Source of the DNA: Peribacillus cavernae
Lineage (GTDB): Bacteria; Bacillota; Bacilli; Bacillales; DSM-1321
Reading direction: 5' to 3'
DNA: 64,000 nucleotides
NCBI RefSeq assembly: GCF_003989135.1
Contig: NZ_RYZZ01000037.1
Coordinates: 1 to 64,000, forward strand
In this document: piece after piece, positions 31,630 to 40,238 of the stretch
Layout: each line of letters begins with the position of its first letter
Numbering within the stretch: the first letter of the stretch is position 1
Notes under the pieces: generated by a model
What the model saw: the letters and a program-made list of their open reading frames with translations, nothing else
Database searches by the model: none
What the model was told of the DNA's origin: nothing
Program-made: the position numbers and the translations under genes

Positions 31630-33597
31630 TTATTCCGCCCATGTATAAGCTTCTCCCCAGCTTTCCCTGGCAATGTCCTCTACTTTCTGCACCAATTCAT
31701 CTTCGACCATATAGGTATCGCCTTGTTCATAAGGATTGTAGTGGAAGGCATACATACGGGATACGAATTCATGGAATGGGAGGGACGCTTCCCCTTCCAG
31801 TTCGCCGTTTCCGGAAACGCTTGGTTCGATGCCCTGGCCCCAATTCTGACCGCTGTCATTGTTGGGATTATAGAAATAGAGCCTGTATTCTCCGTTTTCA
31901 TCCTCGGCAATCCGCTGGATCGATACCGCATGAAGCCCAAGCAATTTTCCATGGACATTTGTAATAAATATCCCGACCGGATTCGGGTAAATCATTTCAT
32001 AGCCTTCATTATATTCAGGGTGATGGGTCGCGTAAAACAAGCGGACAAAGGCCGGATAATCGACAACGAATCCGGTCAGCGGATCGACAAAGTTAATAAA
32101 GCCCCGTGGAATCCATTCGCCGTAAAATTCAGGATTGGCCCATTTGTGTCCGTCTTCTCCACGCAGAAGTGTCCTTTTCATCATCTCATTATATATCTTG
32201 TCTAAATGAGGGACGAGAACAATCGAGACCGGATCGAGCTCCTGGTGGATTTCCCCGCCTGCCACACCCTCTTCCAGCCCGCTTGCGTGGATGACCTCTC
32301 CTTCAAATGTTACATCTATATCGTTATCTCTGGCACCGCGGGCAATGTATTCCAGCAACTGGCCAATGCCATGCTGCGCCCAGAGGCTGATGGCCCTTGC
32401 TGATTGGCATGTCGGATTCAGTCCCTGACCGACGCCCAGAGGCTGGCCTAACACACTGACAGTCCCGGCTACTAAAACCCCGTTTGCCGTAATGGCGCCT
32501 CGCTTGTACTCAGGCTTAAGCAAGGATCTTTTTACTTTTGAATGAATATCCAGCTCAAGCAGGCGGCGGATCGCCGGTAAAATCGGATCCTGTGTCAAAA
32601 CACCGCGGTCAAGCATTCTTCCAAGCCCATAAATCGATTGGCTCGTCTCAGGATGAATCGCCAGCTGAATGATGTCATGGATCAGCTCTTTATTGACGTT
32701 AAAGCTCGCTGTTCCTGTTTCCGATAAATCAAAGGCAAGCGGGAGCAAATCACCATTAGCCCGATTCAAAAAGCGGGTAAATGTCGCATGATGCGGAGAT
32801 ACCAGGCCTGTAGCATTTACCGATTTGGCAAAGGCATTCGCTTCCTCTATCAATTCCGGTTCATCCATTTCCTTCAAATGGCTCTGGTACTTACGCAAAT
32901 CTTTATACTTTTTACTGACAGGTGTAGGAAAAGTGATTGCCTTATCGAAAGCAGACAAAGATTTCTTTGATTTTTGATCAATTTCAGCTTCCAGCATCCG
33001 CTTTGCCATATGAATCATTTTCATAATCCGTTCTACCATGATTGGGCGCTGGACGGTCAATCTTTCTATTTCACCAACAATTTTGCCGGCAATCGCATTG
33101 AAAGAAAGCTCATCGCCCAAATATTGAAACAGTCTTTCGGCCCGTTCGATATGCTCACCGGATTCTACCCTCGCCGCTTCCGTTTCCGGCGGGAACAACA
33201 AATCGAGATTCAAGGCAAGCACTTCATTTAGAAAAGAGCGGGCTTCTTTTTCACTCACCTTTTCATGATGGTAATCACCCTTGGCAATCGCGAGCATCCT
33301 CATTTCACTGAAAAGCTCGATGATAGAGTTTACGCCTTTTAATTTGAGTGATCCTCCGACAAGCGGAGGCTGAAGCTTGGAAGCATCTTCCCAGGGTCCG
33401 CCAAAAAAAACGCCTGCCTCGTCGAATTTTGATGCATTCTCATAAATCGCCTGCATCCCTTCCTTACTCTCCGCAAGCTCAATGCCCAATTGGAAAACGT
33501 TCGTTTGATACATGCTTTTGGCGAAAGGCTTTGCATCACTTAACACCTGTAGGCCTTGTTTAAACTTCTCTTTCGCTGAAACTGTTTCGACTCCCAT
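31630..33597 (-). CDS. large protein with papain-like Cys/His/Asn signature (paralogue 1)
   Basis: The product is 655 residues. The N-terminal about 370 residues are mostly helical (GPWEDASKLQPPLVGGSLKL near 67-86, IERLTVQRPIMVERIMKMI near 177-195). The C-terminal part carries GQPLGVGQGLNPTCQSARAI (384-403, Cys397), LLGLHAVSIQRIAEDENG (His556) and YFYNPNNDSGQNWG (Asn577, Asn579, Asp581). Surroundings of Cys and His are almost identical in the paralogue, so they are under strong constraint. The protein is soluble and cytoplasmic. The gene begins 20 bp after the ATP-grasp gene and must be co-transcribed with it. The combination hints at an amide-bond ligase working with an amide-cleaving or amide-transferring enzyme. 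Substrate unknown. Confidence 0.82.
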   Translation of the reverse strand: MGVETVSAKEKFKQGLQVLSDAKPFAKSMYQTNVFQLGIELAESKEGMQAIYENASKFDEAGVFFGGPWEDASKLQPPLVGGSLKLKGVNSIIELFSEMRMLAIAKGDYHHEKVSEKEARSFLNEVLALNLDLLFPPETEAARVESGEHIERAERLFQYLGDELSFNAIAGKIVGEIERLTVQRPIMVERIMKMIHMAKRMLEAEIDQKSKKSLSAFDKAITFPTPVSKKYKDLRKYQSHLKEMDEPELIEEANAFAKSVNATGLVSPHHATFTRFLNRANGDLLPLAFDLSETGTASFNVNKELIHDIIQLAIHPETSQSIYGLGRMLDRGVLTQDPILPAIRRLLELDIHSKVKRSLLKPEYKRGAITANGVLVAGTVSVLGQPLGVGQGLNPTCQSARAISLWAQHGIGQLLEYIARGARDNDIDVTFEGEVIHASGLEEGVAGGEIHQELDPVSIVLVPHLDKIYNEMMKRTLLRGEDGHKWANPEFYGEWIPRGFINFVDPLTGFVVDYPAFVRLFYATHHPEYNEGYEMIYPNPVGIFITNVHGKLLGLHAVSIQRIAEDENGEYRLYFYNPNNDSGQNWGQGIEPSVSGNGELEGEASLPFHEFVSRMYAFHYNPYEQGDTYMVEDELVQKVEDIARESWGEAYTWAE

Positions 33598-33617
33598 TTT
33601 TTCTCTTCCCCCACTTC

Positions 33618-34847
33618 TTATAAATAGAAATCATATTCCTGATATTGTTTCATAATGCTTGACATATGTTCACTGTCTTTACCGAAGAAGAAGATGGTTC
33701 CATAATGGTTTCCAAACCCAACCCGTTCAGCAACCTTCGAGGTTACTGGAATGAACATATCATGCTTTTCAAAATAAGGATTCTTTTTCAATCCTTCAGG
33801 AAAGTTCAACTTTTCAATCAATTTAACCCGCGGGTATACCATCAGACTTCCGGCATAGCCCTTAGCCGATGTCACTTCTTCGGGGAAAAATGCTTCAAGT
33901 TCCTCATCCGTCGTGTCCGGGTCGCTGCATAAAATCTGCGCCTGGAACGCACTAAAACCATAAGCTCGTTCAATAAGCTCGAAGATATGACCTCCTGGTA
34001 CACGGGCTGCCACTTCCCCGAAGTTAAGCGTGCCGTCCGGCGAGATGAAATATTCGGGATGGATGACGCCATATTTAATTTCAAAAGCATCAACCAGCTT
34101 CTGGATTTCTTTTTTTATTTGCGGCCTCCATTCTTCAAGAGACGGAGAGGCTGGGACAAAATTAGAGTGGCCAAGCTGCACATACTCGGTGATGTTCAAG
34201 AACCGCACCTCGCCATTATGGACGAAGGCCTCACAGGAAAACTCCTGTCCATCAAGGTGGCTTTCCATCAGACATGGAAATTCCTGTTCATTCATTAAAT
34301 CAATATCCTGGGCATCACGAATCAGGCGATGTCCAACCGTACCTGCTTTATTCAATGGTTTAACGTGAATGGGGTCATTAGGATCTCCGTCTATCTTTAT
34401 CAGTGCTTCATTCACTCTCTTCAGGAAACGATAGACATCGTCTTTTGAGTACGCTTCCTCAAATACCCCGACCTTAATTCCCGACATTTGTGCTTTTCGT
34501 TTCATCAGTCCTTTATCACGCAAGAGAAGCGAACGGTTAAAAATACGCGGATCATCACTGAACCTTGCATTTAGCGCCCCTGCCCATTCGACTGTCTCCT
34601 CATAAACCGGGACAGCGAGTTTCGTATTCAATGCCGAAAGTTTCTCATAAAGTTCGTTGGAGCGTTCATTTAACCGTTCGAATTGCCATGCCACGAACTG
34701 TATTTCATTCTTATCGGCAAAATCCTGAAATTCAGGCGGACCTACAACGACATAAGGCCTGTTTAGCTTATCTATTGCTTCAATAGCCTGCAAGCTCCAC
34801 CCGAGCAATGCTGTTACGTTCATTTGTTCTGTCTGAGTATTTCCCAT
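33618..34847 (-). CDS. ATP-grasp domain protein (carboxylate-amine ligase-like)
   Basis: The product is 409 residues. The N-terminal about 100 residues form a Rossmann-like preATP-grasp domain. The ATP-grasp fold follows: the central part has PIHVKPLNKAGTVGHRLIRD (ATP-binding Lys), CLMESHLDGQEFSCEAFVHN and the Mg-binding strand LNFGEVAARVPGGHIFELIE. The pattern EVxARxPGGHI is typical of the BacD/carnosine-synthase-like ligases, which join an amino acid carboxylate to an amine through an acyl phosphate. Start ATG 34847 follows GGGGAACGAG. It is the first gene of the cassette with the 655-residue Cys protein. No biosynthetic partner of a known pathway is nearby. Confidence 0.87.
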   Translation of the reverse strand: MGNTQTEQMNVTALLGWSLQAIEAIDKLNRPYVVVGPPEFQDFADKNEIQFVAWQFERLNERSNELYEKLSALNTKLAVPVYEETVEWAGALNARFSDDPRIFNRSLLLRDKGLMKRKAQMSGIKVGVFEEAYSKDDVYRFLKRVNEALIKIDGDPNDPIHVKPLNKAGTVGHRLIRDAQDIDLMNEQEFPCLMESHLDGQEFSCEAFVHNGEVRFLNITEYVQLGHSNFVPASPSLEEWRPQIKKEIQKLVDAFEIKYGVIHPEYFISPDGTLNFGEVAARVPGGHIFELIERAYGFSAFQAQILCSDPDTTDEELEAFFPEEVTSAKGYAGSLMVYPRVKLIEKLNFPEGLKKNPYFEKHDMFIPVTSKVAERVGFGNHYGTIFFFGKDSEHMSSIMKQYQEYDFYL

Positions 34848-34931
34848 CTCGTTCCCCTGCCTTTGCTAATTTATAAGAATGATAACGAAATACATATTTC
34901 CTTTTTTTTAATTTTTCAAACATCTTTTTGA

Positions 34932-35249
34932 AAAATTGGTTTATTTCTATCGTTTTTTTGGTATGTAAAAAGTGCAGATTCTAGAAAACTTGAAGACGAG
35001 AAGAATAACTTTGTAAAAGCTTCTTCCATTATTTATCAAAGGCGCCATCCCATCACAACCGAGCTCAATGAAATGGATATATTTTATTGGTCCTCGTCCC
35101 GAAAATGCGACACGTGGATAGCAGAAAAAATGCAAGAGGTATACAAGAACGTTCATGCATATCGATCTGACGACATATATGGGAAACCGGCACAGCCTGA
35201 TGCAGAGGTATTTTCCCTTGAAAATAGCAGATATAGTGCCGTAAAATGA
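34932..35249 (+). pseudogene. possible gene fragment, 105 codons without a start
   Basis: A stop-free plus-strand frame runs from 34932 to TGA 35249. The deduced peptide looks protein-like (segments such as TWIAEKMQEVYKNVHAYRSD and KPAQPDAEVFSLENSRYSAV) but has no start codon with a ribosome-binding site before residue 48. It may be the 3' part of a lost gene. I do not recognise the family. A chance open frame cannot be excluded. Confidence 0.35.
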
Positions 35250-35359
35250 AAATCCCTTTATTTGGAAGTTGAAAGTTGTCAATTGATTGTTTAATGGAAA
35301 TAAAAACGGGAATATCATGGCTAAACGAATAAAAAACTATTAATATTGGAGCGGATAAT

Positions 35360-35578
35360 ATGAATGAAAATAAGAAAGGAATCATCGACCGCTTTGAAGG
35401 AGATTATGGAATTGTAACGATTAATGACGAGACTGAGGGGTTTCCGATCAATCTTTTCCCACTCGAGTCAAAACCAGGGGATGTCGTGGAAATTGACGGT
35501 ACGATGATTACGGTAGTCGAGGACGAAACAGAAAAACTGCGTTTCGAAATGGCAGATCTCATGGGCGATGTATTATAG
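35360..35578 (+). CDS. DUF3006 protein
   Basis: The 72-residue protein starts at ATG 35360 with GGAG nine bases upstream. The pattern GIIDRFEGDYGIVTI..PINLFP..KPGDVVEIDG is the DUF3006 signature: a small beta-barrel-like protein of unknown function, common in Firmicutes and often next to a metallo-beta-lactamase ComEC-like gene elsewhere. Here it stands alone and has its own terminator. Confidence 0.88.
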   Translation: MNENKKGIIDRFEGDYGIVTINDETEGFPINLFPLESKPGDVVEIDGTMITVVEDETEKLRFEMADLMGDVL

Positions 35579-35607
35579 GAAAGATCCTTAAGCCTTCCAT
35601 ATTTAAT

Positions 35608-35636
35608 GAGATACGGGGAGTACCGTATCTCTTTTG
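35608..35636 (+). terminator. Terminator of the DUF3006 gene
   Basis: The stem GAGATACGG / CCGTATCTC is followed by TTTTGTT. Confidence 0.85.
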
Positions 35637-35703
35637 TTGGTTATGGCAATTTCTCATTTACTAAATCACGCCGGTACTTGTAAGATCCGCTTCTACACAG
35701 CCA

Positions 35704-35952
35704 CTATATTTTAAAAGTATGAGTAAGTGATTTCATTTCACCAGCTAATTTTGTTAGCGAGCTGGAAAATGCGCTGATTTCCTGCATTGAAGCAACTTGC
35801 TCCTCTGTTGCAGCCAACACGCTCTGCGTGGAGGCTGCCGATTCAGCTGCTACATGTGAGATGGTATCCATTGCGCTTACAGCCATTTTCGTTCCGTTAA
35901 TACTTTCAGTCACTGTAACTGCATTTCGGAAAGTATTGTCTTCTTTAATAGG
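35704..35952 (-). pseudogene. methyl-accepting chemotaxis protein, C-terminal scrap
   Basis: The minus-strand frame encodes only the last about 80 residues of an MCP signalling domain: TISHVAAESAASTQSVLAAT, then EEQVASMQEISAFSSSL and the FKI end. This is the second methylation helix. The receptor, HAMP and hairpin-tip parts are missing, and the frame has no proper start. It directly abuts the 3' end of the MFS gene. Confidence 0.85.
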
Positions 35953-37182
35953 TTATTGGTTTTTATCGTCTGGTGTATCAAGCATTCCTTTCATTCCGGC
36001 ATGTCCGGCCCCGATTAGCAAGGAAAATACGATCGCTACTATCAGTAACCCGCTGATCAACCCGATTACACCATACCAGCCATAATGGTGCAAGAATACC
36101 CCCCCGATTGCTCCAATCAGGCTTGAGCCCGCATAATAGAATAATAAGTAAAACGACGAAGCCTGGGCCTTTTCACTTTTATGGGCAAGCAGTCCGACCC
36201 AGCTGCTTGCAATCGAATGGGCACCAAAGAACCCAAACGTAAACATGGCCAACCCGACGATTTTCAGTACCAGGGGATCGCACAACGTTAAAATCGCCCC
36301 GATTCCCATCAGAAGGATTCCTGACAAAATAACCTTTGCCCGGTTCATGCGGTCTGCAAGCCCTCCCATCCATGCCGAACTGAATGTCCCGACAAGATAA
36401 ATGATAAAGATAAAGCTCAATAACGTTTGTGATAAATTGTACGGCTCCTGCATTAAAGGAATCCCGATATAGTTATAAATCGTGACAAAGGCTCCCATCA
36501 GCAAAAACCCTAGCAGATACAGCAAAACAAGCTTGCGGTTTTTGAAATTATGAACGATAGAAGTGATCAATCTCTGAAAGGATACATTGCTTTGACGATT
36601 ATGATGTTTCGATTCCGGCAGTATAAACCAAAACAAAACGCTAATTGCTAAACTTAGAATACCCAGGCAGGCTATTGCGGCATTCCAGTTAAAATAATCT
36701 GAAATGGTTCCAACCATCAGCCTTCCTGCCAGGCCGCCAATGCTTGAGCCACTCACATAAATGCCAATCACATATCCCAAACTTTTCGGGTGGAATTCTT
36801 CATTAATATAAGCCATCGCAATCGAAGGAAACCCTGCCAATGCCGCTCCCTGCAGAGCCCTTAAAATAATAAGCAGATGTAACTCATGTGTAAATCCGAC
36901 ACAAATAGATAAAATAGCTGAAAGCGCTAAAGCTCCACCCATGAGCCGCTTCCTGTCCATGTTGTCGGATAAAAGTGAAAGAACGAGCAAAAAAACAGCC
37001 AAAGTTCCCGTGGCAACGGACAGGGTCAGGCTTGCTGTCGCCGGTGAAACATCGAATTGTTCTGATATGACCGGGATGACAGGCTGTGTGCTGTATAAAT
37101 CAGCAAAAGTGACAAAACTGCCTAAAAACAAGGCAATAATCGTTCTTCTGAATGATTTACCCGCCGGCTCAATATATTCCAT
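35953..37182 (-). CDS. MFS transporter (YnfM/YybF-like)
   Basis: The product is 409 residues with twelve helices. The N-terminal helix contains FVTFADLYSTQPVIPVISEQ, followed by SDNMDRKRLMGGALALSAI (loop 2-3 motif, here SDNMDRKR). LRALQGAALAGFPSIAMAYI in helix 4 is typical of arabinose-efflux/drug-proton antiporters. The second half has GGLADRMNRAKVILSGILLM. The substrate is unknown. The ribosome-binding site (AAAGG..GAAGGG) lies inside the relic of an APC permease, so the 5' control region may have been rearranged. Confidence 0.88.
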   Translation of the reverse strand: MEYIEPAGKSFRRTIIALFLGSFVTFADLYSTQPVIPVISEQFDVSPATASLTLSVATGTLAVFLLVLSLLSDNMDRKRLMGGALALSAILSICVGFTHELHLLIILRALQGAALAGFPSIAMAYINEEFHPKSLGYVIGIYVSGSSIGGLAGRLMVGTISDYFNWNAAIACLGILSLAISVLFWFILPESKHHNRQSNVSFQRLITSIVHNFKNRKLVLLYLLGFLLMGAFVTIYNYIGIPLMQEPYNLSQTLLSFIFIIYLVGTFSSAWMGGLADRMNRAKVILSGILLMGIGAILTLCDPLVLKIVGLAMFTFGFFGAHSIASSWVGLLAHKSEKAQASSFYLLFYYAGSSLIGAIGGVFLHHYGWYGVIGLISGLLIVAIVFSLLIGAGHAGMKGMLDTPDDKNQ

Positions 37183-37194
37183 TTCCCTTCAGAC

Positions 37195-37389
37195 CTTTCT
37201 AGTTGCGATTCAATACGTAGTATCGTTGCTGCTACAATCGGTCCTAATTTAACGATTCTATCTGCAGGAAGCACGTGCAGCATCGCAATGTTAACCGACA
37301 TGTAAGCGATGTAACAACCAAAATTCCTGTAATGATCGCCTGCGACAAGGTTTTTGCAGGATTTTTCATTTCACCTGCCATCATGCAAA
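37195..37389 (-). pseudogene. amino-acid permease (APC) fragment with frameshift
   Basis: The minus strand begins AGEMKNPAKTLSQAIITGIL, the loop after helix 6 of APC permeases. One base later in frame it continues YMSVNIAMLHVLPADRIVKL and GPIVAATIL, as these permeases do. A frameshift lies between the two parts near 37305. The rest of the gene is absent. It is sandwiched between the MFS gene and an intact APC permease gene. Confidence 0.75.
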
Positions 37390-37430
37390 AGGGGTGGTCC
37401 TAAGGTACTACCCTGAAGTAACATATTCTG

Positions 37431-38813
37431 TTAATTCAAATTGCTGTGTTTTCGCGAATAAAACATATAAACTATAAAACCGACTGAGAGCCAAATCAAG
37501 AATGCAATCCACGTAATGGACGGCAGGCTTAAAGATAAATAAAGGCATAGAAGGGCGCTAATTACCGGCAGGACCGGAACAAACGGTACCCGGAAGGATG
37601 CCTGTATTTCAGGATGCTTCTTGCGCAGGACAATAATCGCCAGCGAAACCAATGTAAAGGCTGCAAGCGTTCCGATATTTACAAGGTGTGCCAATGTAGT
37701 TAAGTCCACGAAACCGGCAATTCCTGCTGCAACAAAGCCTGTTAACCATGTATTAAATAAAGGCGTTTTATATTTTTTATGGACAACACCCATTTTTTTA
37801 GGCAATAATCCATCGCGGCTCATGGCGTAAGTTAAGCGGACCTGTGCATAAATCAAAGCAAGAAGAACGGTAGTAATCCCTGCTACTGCCCCCACAGAAA
37901 TGATGCCTGCAGCAGAATCCTGCCCGACAATTCTAAGTGCCATTGCAACCGGATCTGCTACATTTAACTGTTGATACGGAACCATACCTGTTAAAATGAG
38001 AGACACACCGATATATAGAATCGTACAAATAGCAAGAGAAGCAATGATCCCGATTGGCATATTTCTTTTCGGTGATTTCACTTCTTCAGAAGCAGTCGCA
38101 ATCACATCAAAGCCAATGTAAGCAAAAAATACGGTGGCAGCGCTTGTTATGATTCCATCAAAGCCAAATGGAGCAAAAGGCGTCCAGTTTTCAGGCTTTA
38201 CATATCCTACGCCCACTACGATAAAGATCAAAATAATGGCAAGCTTGATGAGCACCATTACGTTATTAAAACGTGTACTCTCCTTAACTCCGCGGCTGAC
38301 AAGAGCCGTAATCAAAAGGATGATCAGCATCGCAGGCAGGTCGACAATTCCGCCTTTGCCAGTCCCTGGTGCTGAAGAAACGATTTCCGGAACATGCAGC
38401 CCGAAACCAGCTATCAATGACCGGAAATAAGCAGACCATCCGGTTGAAACAGCCGATATTGCCAGTACGTACTCAAGCATCAGGTCCCAGCCGATTAAAA
38501 AGGCAAAAACCTCGCCAAGAGTAGCATACGTATAAGTGTAAACACTTCCGGAGACAGGAACTGCTGAAGAAAACTCAGCATAACAAAACGCAGCCAATGC
38601 ACAGGCAATTCCGGCAATAACAAATGAAATACTGATAGCCGGTCCTGCACTCTCGGCTGCTACCACGCCGGTAACTACGAAAATTCCCGTACCGATGACA
38701 CAGCCAACTCCAAGAAAAATTAAATCCAGCAAACTTAATGAACGGTTAAGTTCCTTTTTCTGGCTATTCGCCAATAAATCACTCATGGTTTTCTTACGAA
38801 AAATATCATTCAT
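37431..38813 (-). CDS. amino-acid permease, APC/CAT type (YfnA/BcaP-like)
   Basis: The product is 460 residues, starting at ATG 38813 after GGGGGAT. It has twelve helices. Helix 1 shows LIFLGVGCVIGTGIFVVTGV, helix 3 region FCYAEFSSAVPVSGSVYTYT, and the helix 6-7 region FFAYIGFDVIATASEEVKSP, all classical for the cationic/branched-chain amino-acid permeases. B. subtilis homologues YfnA and BcaP take up branched-chain amino acids and threonine. It stands alone, with no CodY- or T-box-like element that I can point to in the leader. Confidence 0.92.
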   Translation of the reverse strand: MNDIFRKKTMSDLLANSQKKELNRSLSLLDLIFLGVGCVIGTGIFVVTGVVAAESAGPAISISFVIAGIACALAAFCYAEFSSAVPVSGSVYTYTYATLGEVFAFLIGWDLMLEYVLAISAVSTGWSAYFRSLIAGFGLHVPEIVSSAPGTGKGGIVDLPAMLIILLITALVSRGVKESTRFNNVMVLIKLAIILIFIVVGVGYVKPENWTPFAPFGFDGIITSAATVFFAYIGFDVIATASEEVKSPKRNMPIGIIASLAICTILYIGVSLILTGMVPYQQLNVADPVAMALRIVGQDSAAGIISVGAVAGITTVLLALIYAQVRLTYAMSRDGLLPKKMGVVHKKYKTPLFNTWLTGFVAAGIAGFVDLTTLAHLVNIGTLAAFTLVSLAIIVLRKKHPEIQASFRVPFVPVLPVISALLCLYLSLSLPSITWIAFLIWLSVGFIVYMFYSRKHSNLN

Positions 38814-39083
38814 GTGTATCCCCCAGTTGTCTATCAAAGAAAGAAGTTATCTAAATATTCATGTTTTGTAGTATATTGTCGATTAATGTTGAAGTCAAGT
38901 TTTTTTTCTCAGCAAACATTCACAGAAAAAAATTGGGTAAAATAATATTTTTACTAAACCCTTACCAAATAAGCAAGTAAGCGTTTTATATTTATTATCA
39001 TTCCCCACTTGTTCACAAAACTTTAAAAGTTTTACTAAAATAATTTATTCGGTATTTTAAAAAGCACGTTCTCCTTTAACCAG
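38814..39083. other. intergenic region, nothing recognised
   Basis: A/T-rich spacer upstream of the APC permease. It contains the probable promoter but no clear hairpin, T-box stem or small gene. Confidence 0.4.
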
Positions 39084-39111
39084 AAAAAGGCACTACCGCA
39101 AAATAGCGGTA
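39084..39111 (-). terminator. Terminator of uppP
   Basis: On the minus strand TACCGCTATTTTGCGGTA is followed by GTGCCTTTTT, 14 bp past the uppP stop. Confidence 0.7.
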
Positions 39112-39124
39112 ATGCTCACAGTAA

Positions 39125-39961
39125 TTATATAGCTATCATAAACAAAATAATCGCTAATACAATTCGATAGATCGCAAACGGTTTTAACTTGATTTTATTG
39201 ATAAGCTTCAAGAAAAAGCGAATGAAAAATAATGCAAAAACGAATGCACTGATAAACCCGGCGATAAAAAACGGAAGAACATCAGGAGTGAAATCCTCCC
39301 AATATTTTACAACCTTTAACAGACTTGCTCCGGCCATGATCGGCACGGCCATAATAAACGTAAAGTCAGATGCTGCACGGTGGCTCATTCCAAGTAAAAC
39401 ACCGCCGGAAATCGTCGAGCCTGAACGCGAAAAGCCGGGCCACAGTGCCAAGCATTGAATCAAGCCGACACCTAAAGCCTGTTTGTATGTAATCTGGTCA
39501 ACTGTATCCGCTTTATGGACCTTTACCTTAGATTCAAATTTATCGGCCGCAAGCATTAAAAAAGCGCCAAGCAATAAACCGACGGCGACCGTATTGATGG
39601 AAAACAGATATTCATCGATATAGTCTTCGAATAAAACACCTAAAACCCCAGCCGGCAAAAGACCGACAATAACTTGCAGCAGATTTAATTTCTTTCCAGA
39701 TTCACCCGACGTAGATTTGATTTTTTTTATGCCAAGCAAATCCATGAAACGGTCCCAGAAGATTACCACCACAGCTAATATAGAACCGAGCTGGATCACT
39801 ACCTTAAAGGCATTCGCCACTTCATCACCAAAAATTTGGTTTGATTTAAACCAAAGATCATCAACAATAATCATATGCCCGGTGGATGAAACAGGTGCGA
39901 ACTCTGTCAGCCCTTCCACCAGCCCAAGAACAATTGCAACAAAAATCTCCCAGATAGTAAT
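39125..39961 (-). CDS. uppP: undecaprenyl-diphosphatase UppP (BacA), probable AUU start
   Basis: UppP is an integral membrane phosphatase that recycles C55-PP to C55-P for cell-wall synthesis and confers bacitracin resistance. Signature segments are GLTEFAPVSSTGHMIIVDDL (catalytic Glu and Ser region) and ALWPGFSRSGSTISGGVLLG (catalytic Arg/Ser loop). The frame continues upstream of the first canonical start (GTG 39919) for 14 more codons, encoding TIWEIFVAIVLGLV, the conserved first helix. Just before it is ATT at 39961, with GAGG seven bases upstream and a stop eleven bases beyond. From ATT the length is 278 residues, like B. subtilis UppP. An AUU start is therefore the best reading. Confidence 0.9.
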   Translation of the reverse strand: MTIWEIFVAIVLGLVEGLTEFAPVSSTGHMIIVDDLWFKSNQIFGDEVANAFKVVIQLGSILAVVVIFWDRFMDLLGIKKIKSTSGESGKKLNLLQVIVGLLPAGVLGVLFEDYIDEYLFSINTVAVGLLLGAFLMLAADKFESKVKVHKADTVDQITYKQALGVGLIQCLALWPGFSRSGSTISGGVLLGMSHRAASDFTFIMAVPIMAGASLLKVVKYWEDFTPDVLPFFIAGFISAFVFALFFIRFFLKLINKIKLKPFAIYRIVLAIILFMIAI

Positions 39962-40195
39962 AGTGCCACCTCATTTATTCCTTTATTCACAAAATCGATT
40001 GTACCCTGCCTATTGAAAATTGTCTATTAAATATTATGATTTTGCTTATGTAGAGAGCAGTAATATTTCACTAATTTAATTCTTAATTGATATAGTTTTT
40101 TCATATTTAGAGGATCAAGAAAAGCAAAAGACGTGGATTCAGGGGTTGGAAGGAACTGAGTATATAACACCATTTGATATTACTAATTCAGTAGT

Positions 40196-40238
40196 AAAAA
40201 AATTAAGGATCAGTAAGCTTACTCACTGATCCTTAATT
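40196..40238 (-). terminator. Terminator of the structured ncRNA
   Basis: On the minus strand TTAAGGATCAGTGAG / TTACTGATCCTTAA forms a strong stem (with AAGC loop region) followed by seven T. No protein gene ends nearby, so it must belong to a non-coding transcript. Confidence 0.85.

Noticed and set aside
34947-35318. 123-codon minus-strand frame upstream of the ATP-grasp gene
   Set aside because: No ribosome-binding site and random composition. The opposite strand has a more protein-like frame at 34932-35249.
39125-39919. UppP starting at GTG 39919
   Set aside because: This would remove the conserved first helix (TIWEIFVAIVLGLV), and the GTG lacks a ribosome-binding site. The upstream ATT with GAGG fits better.
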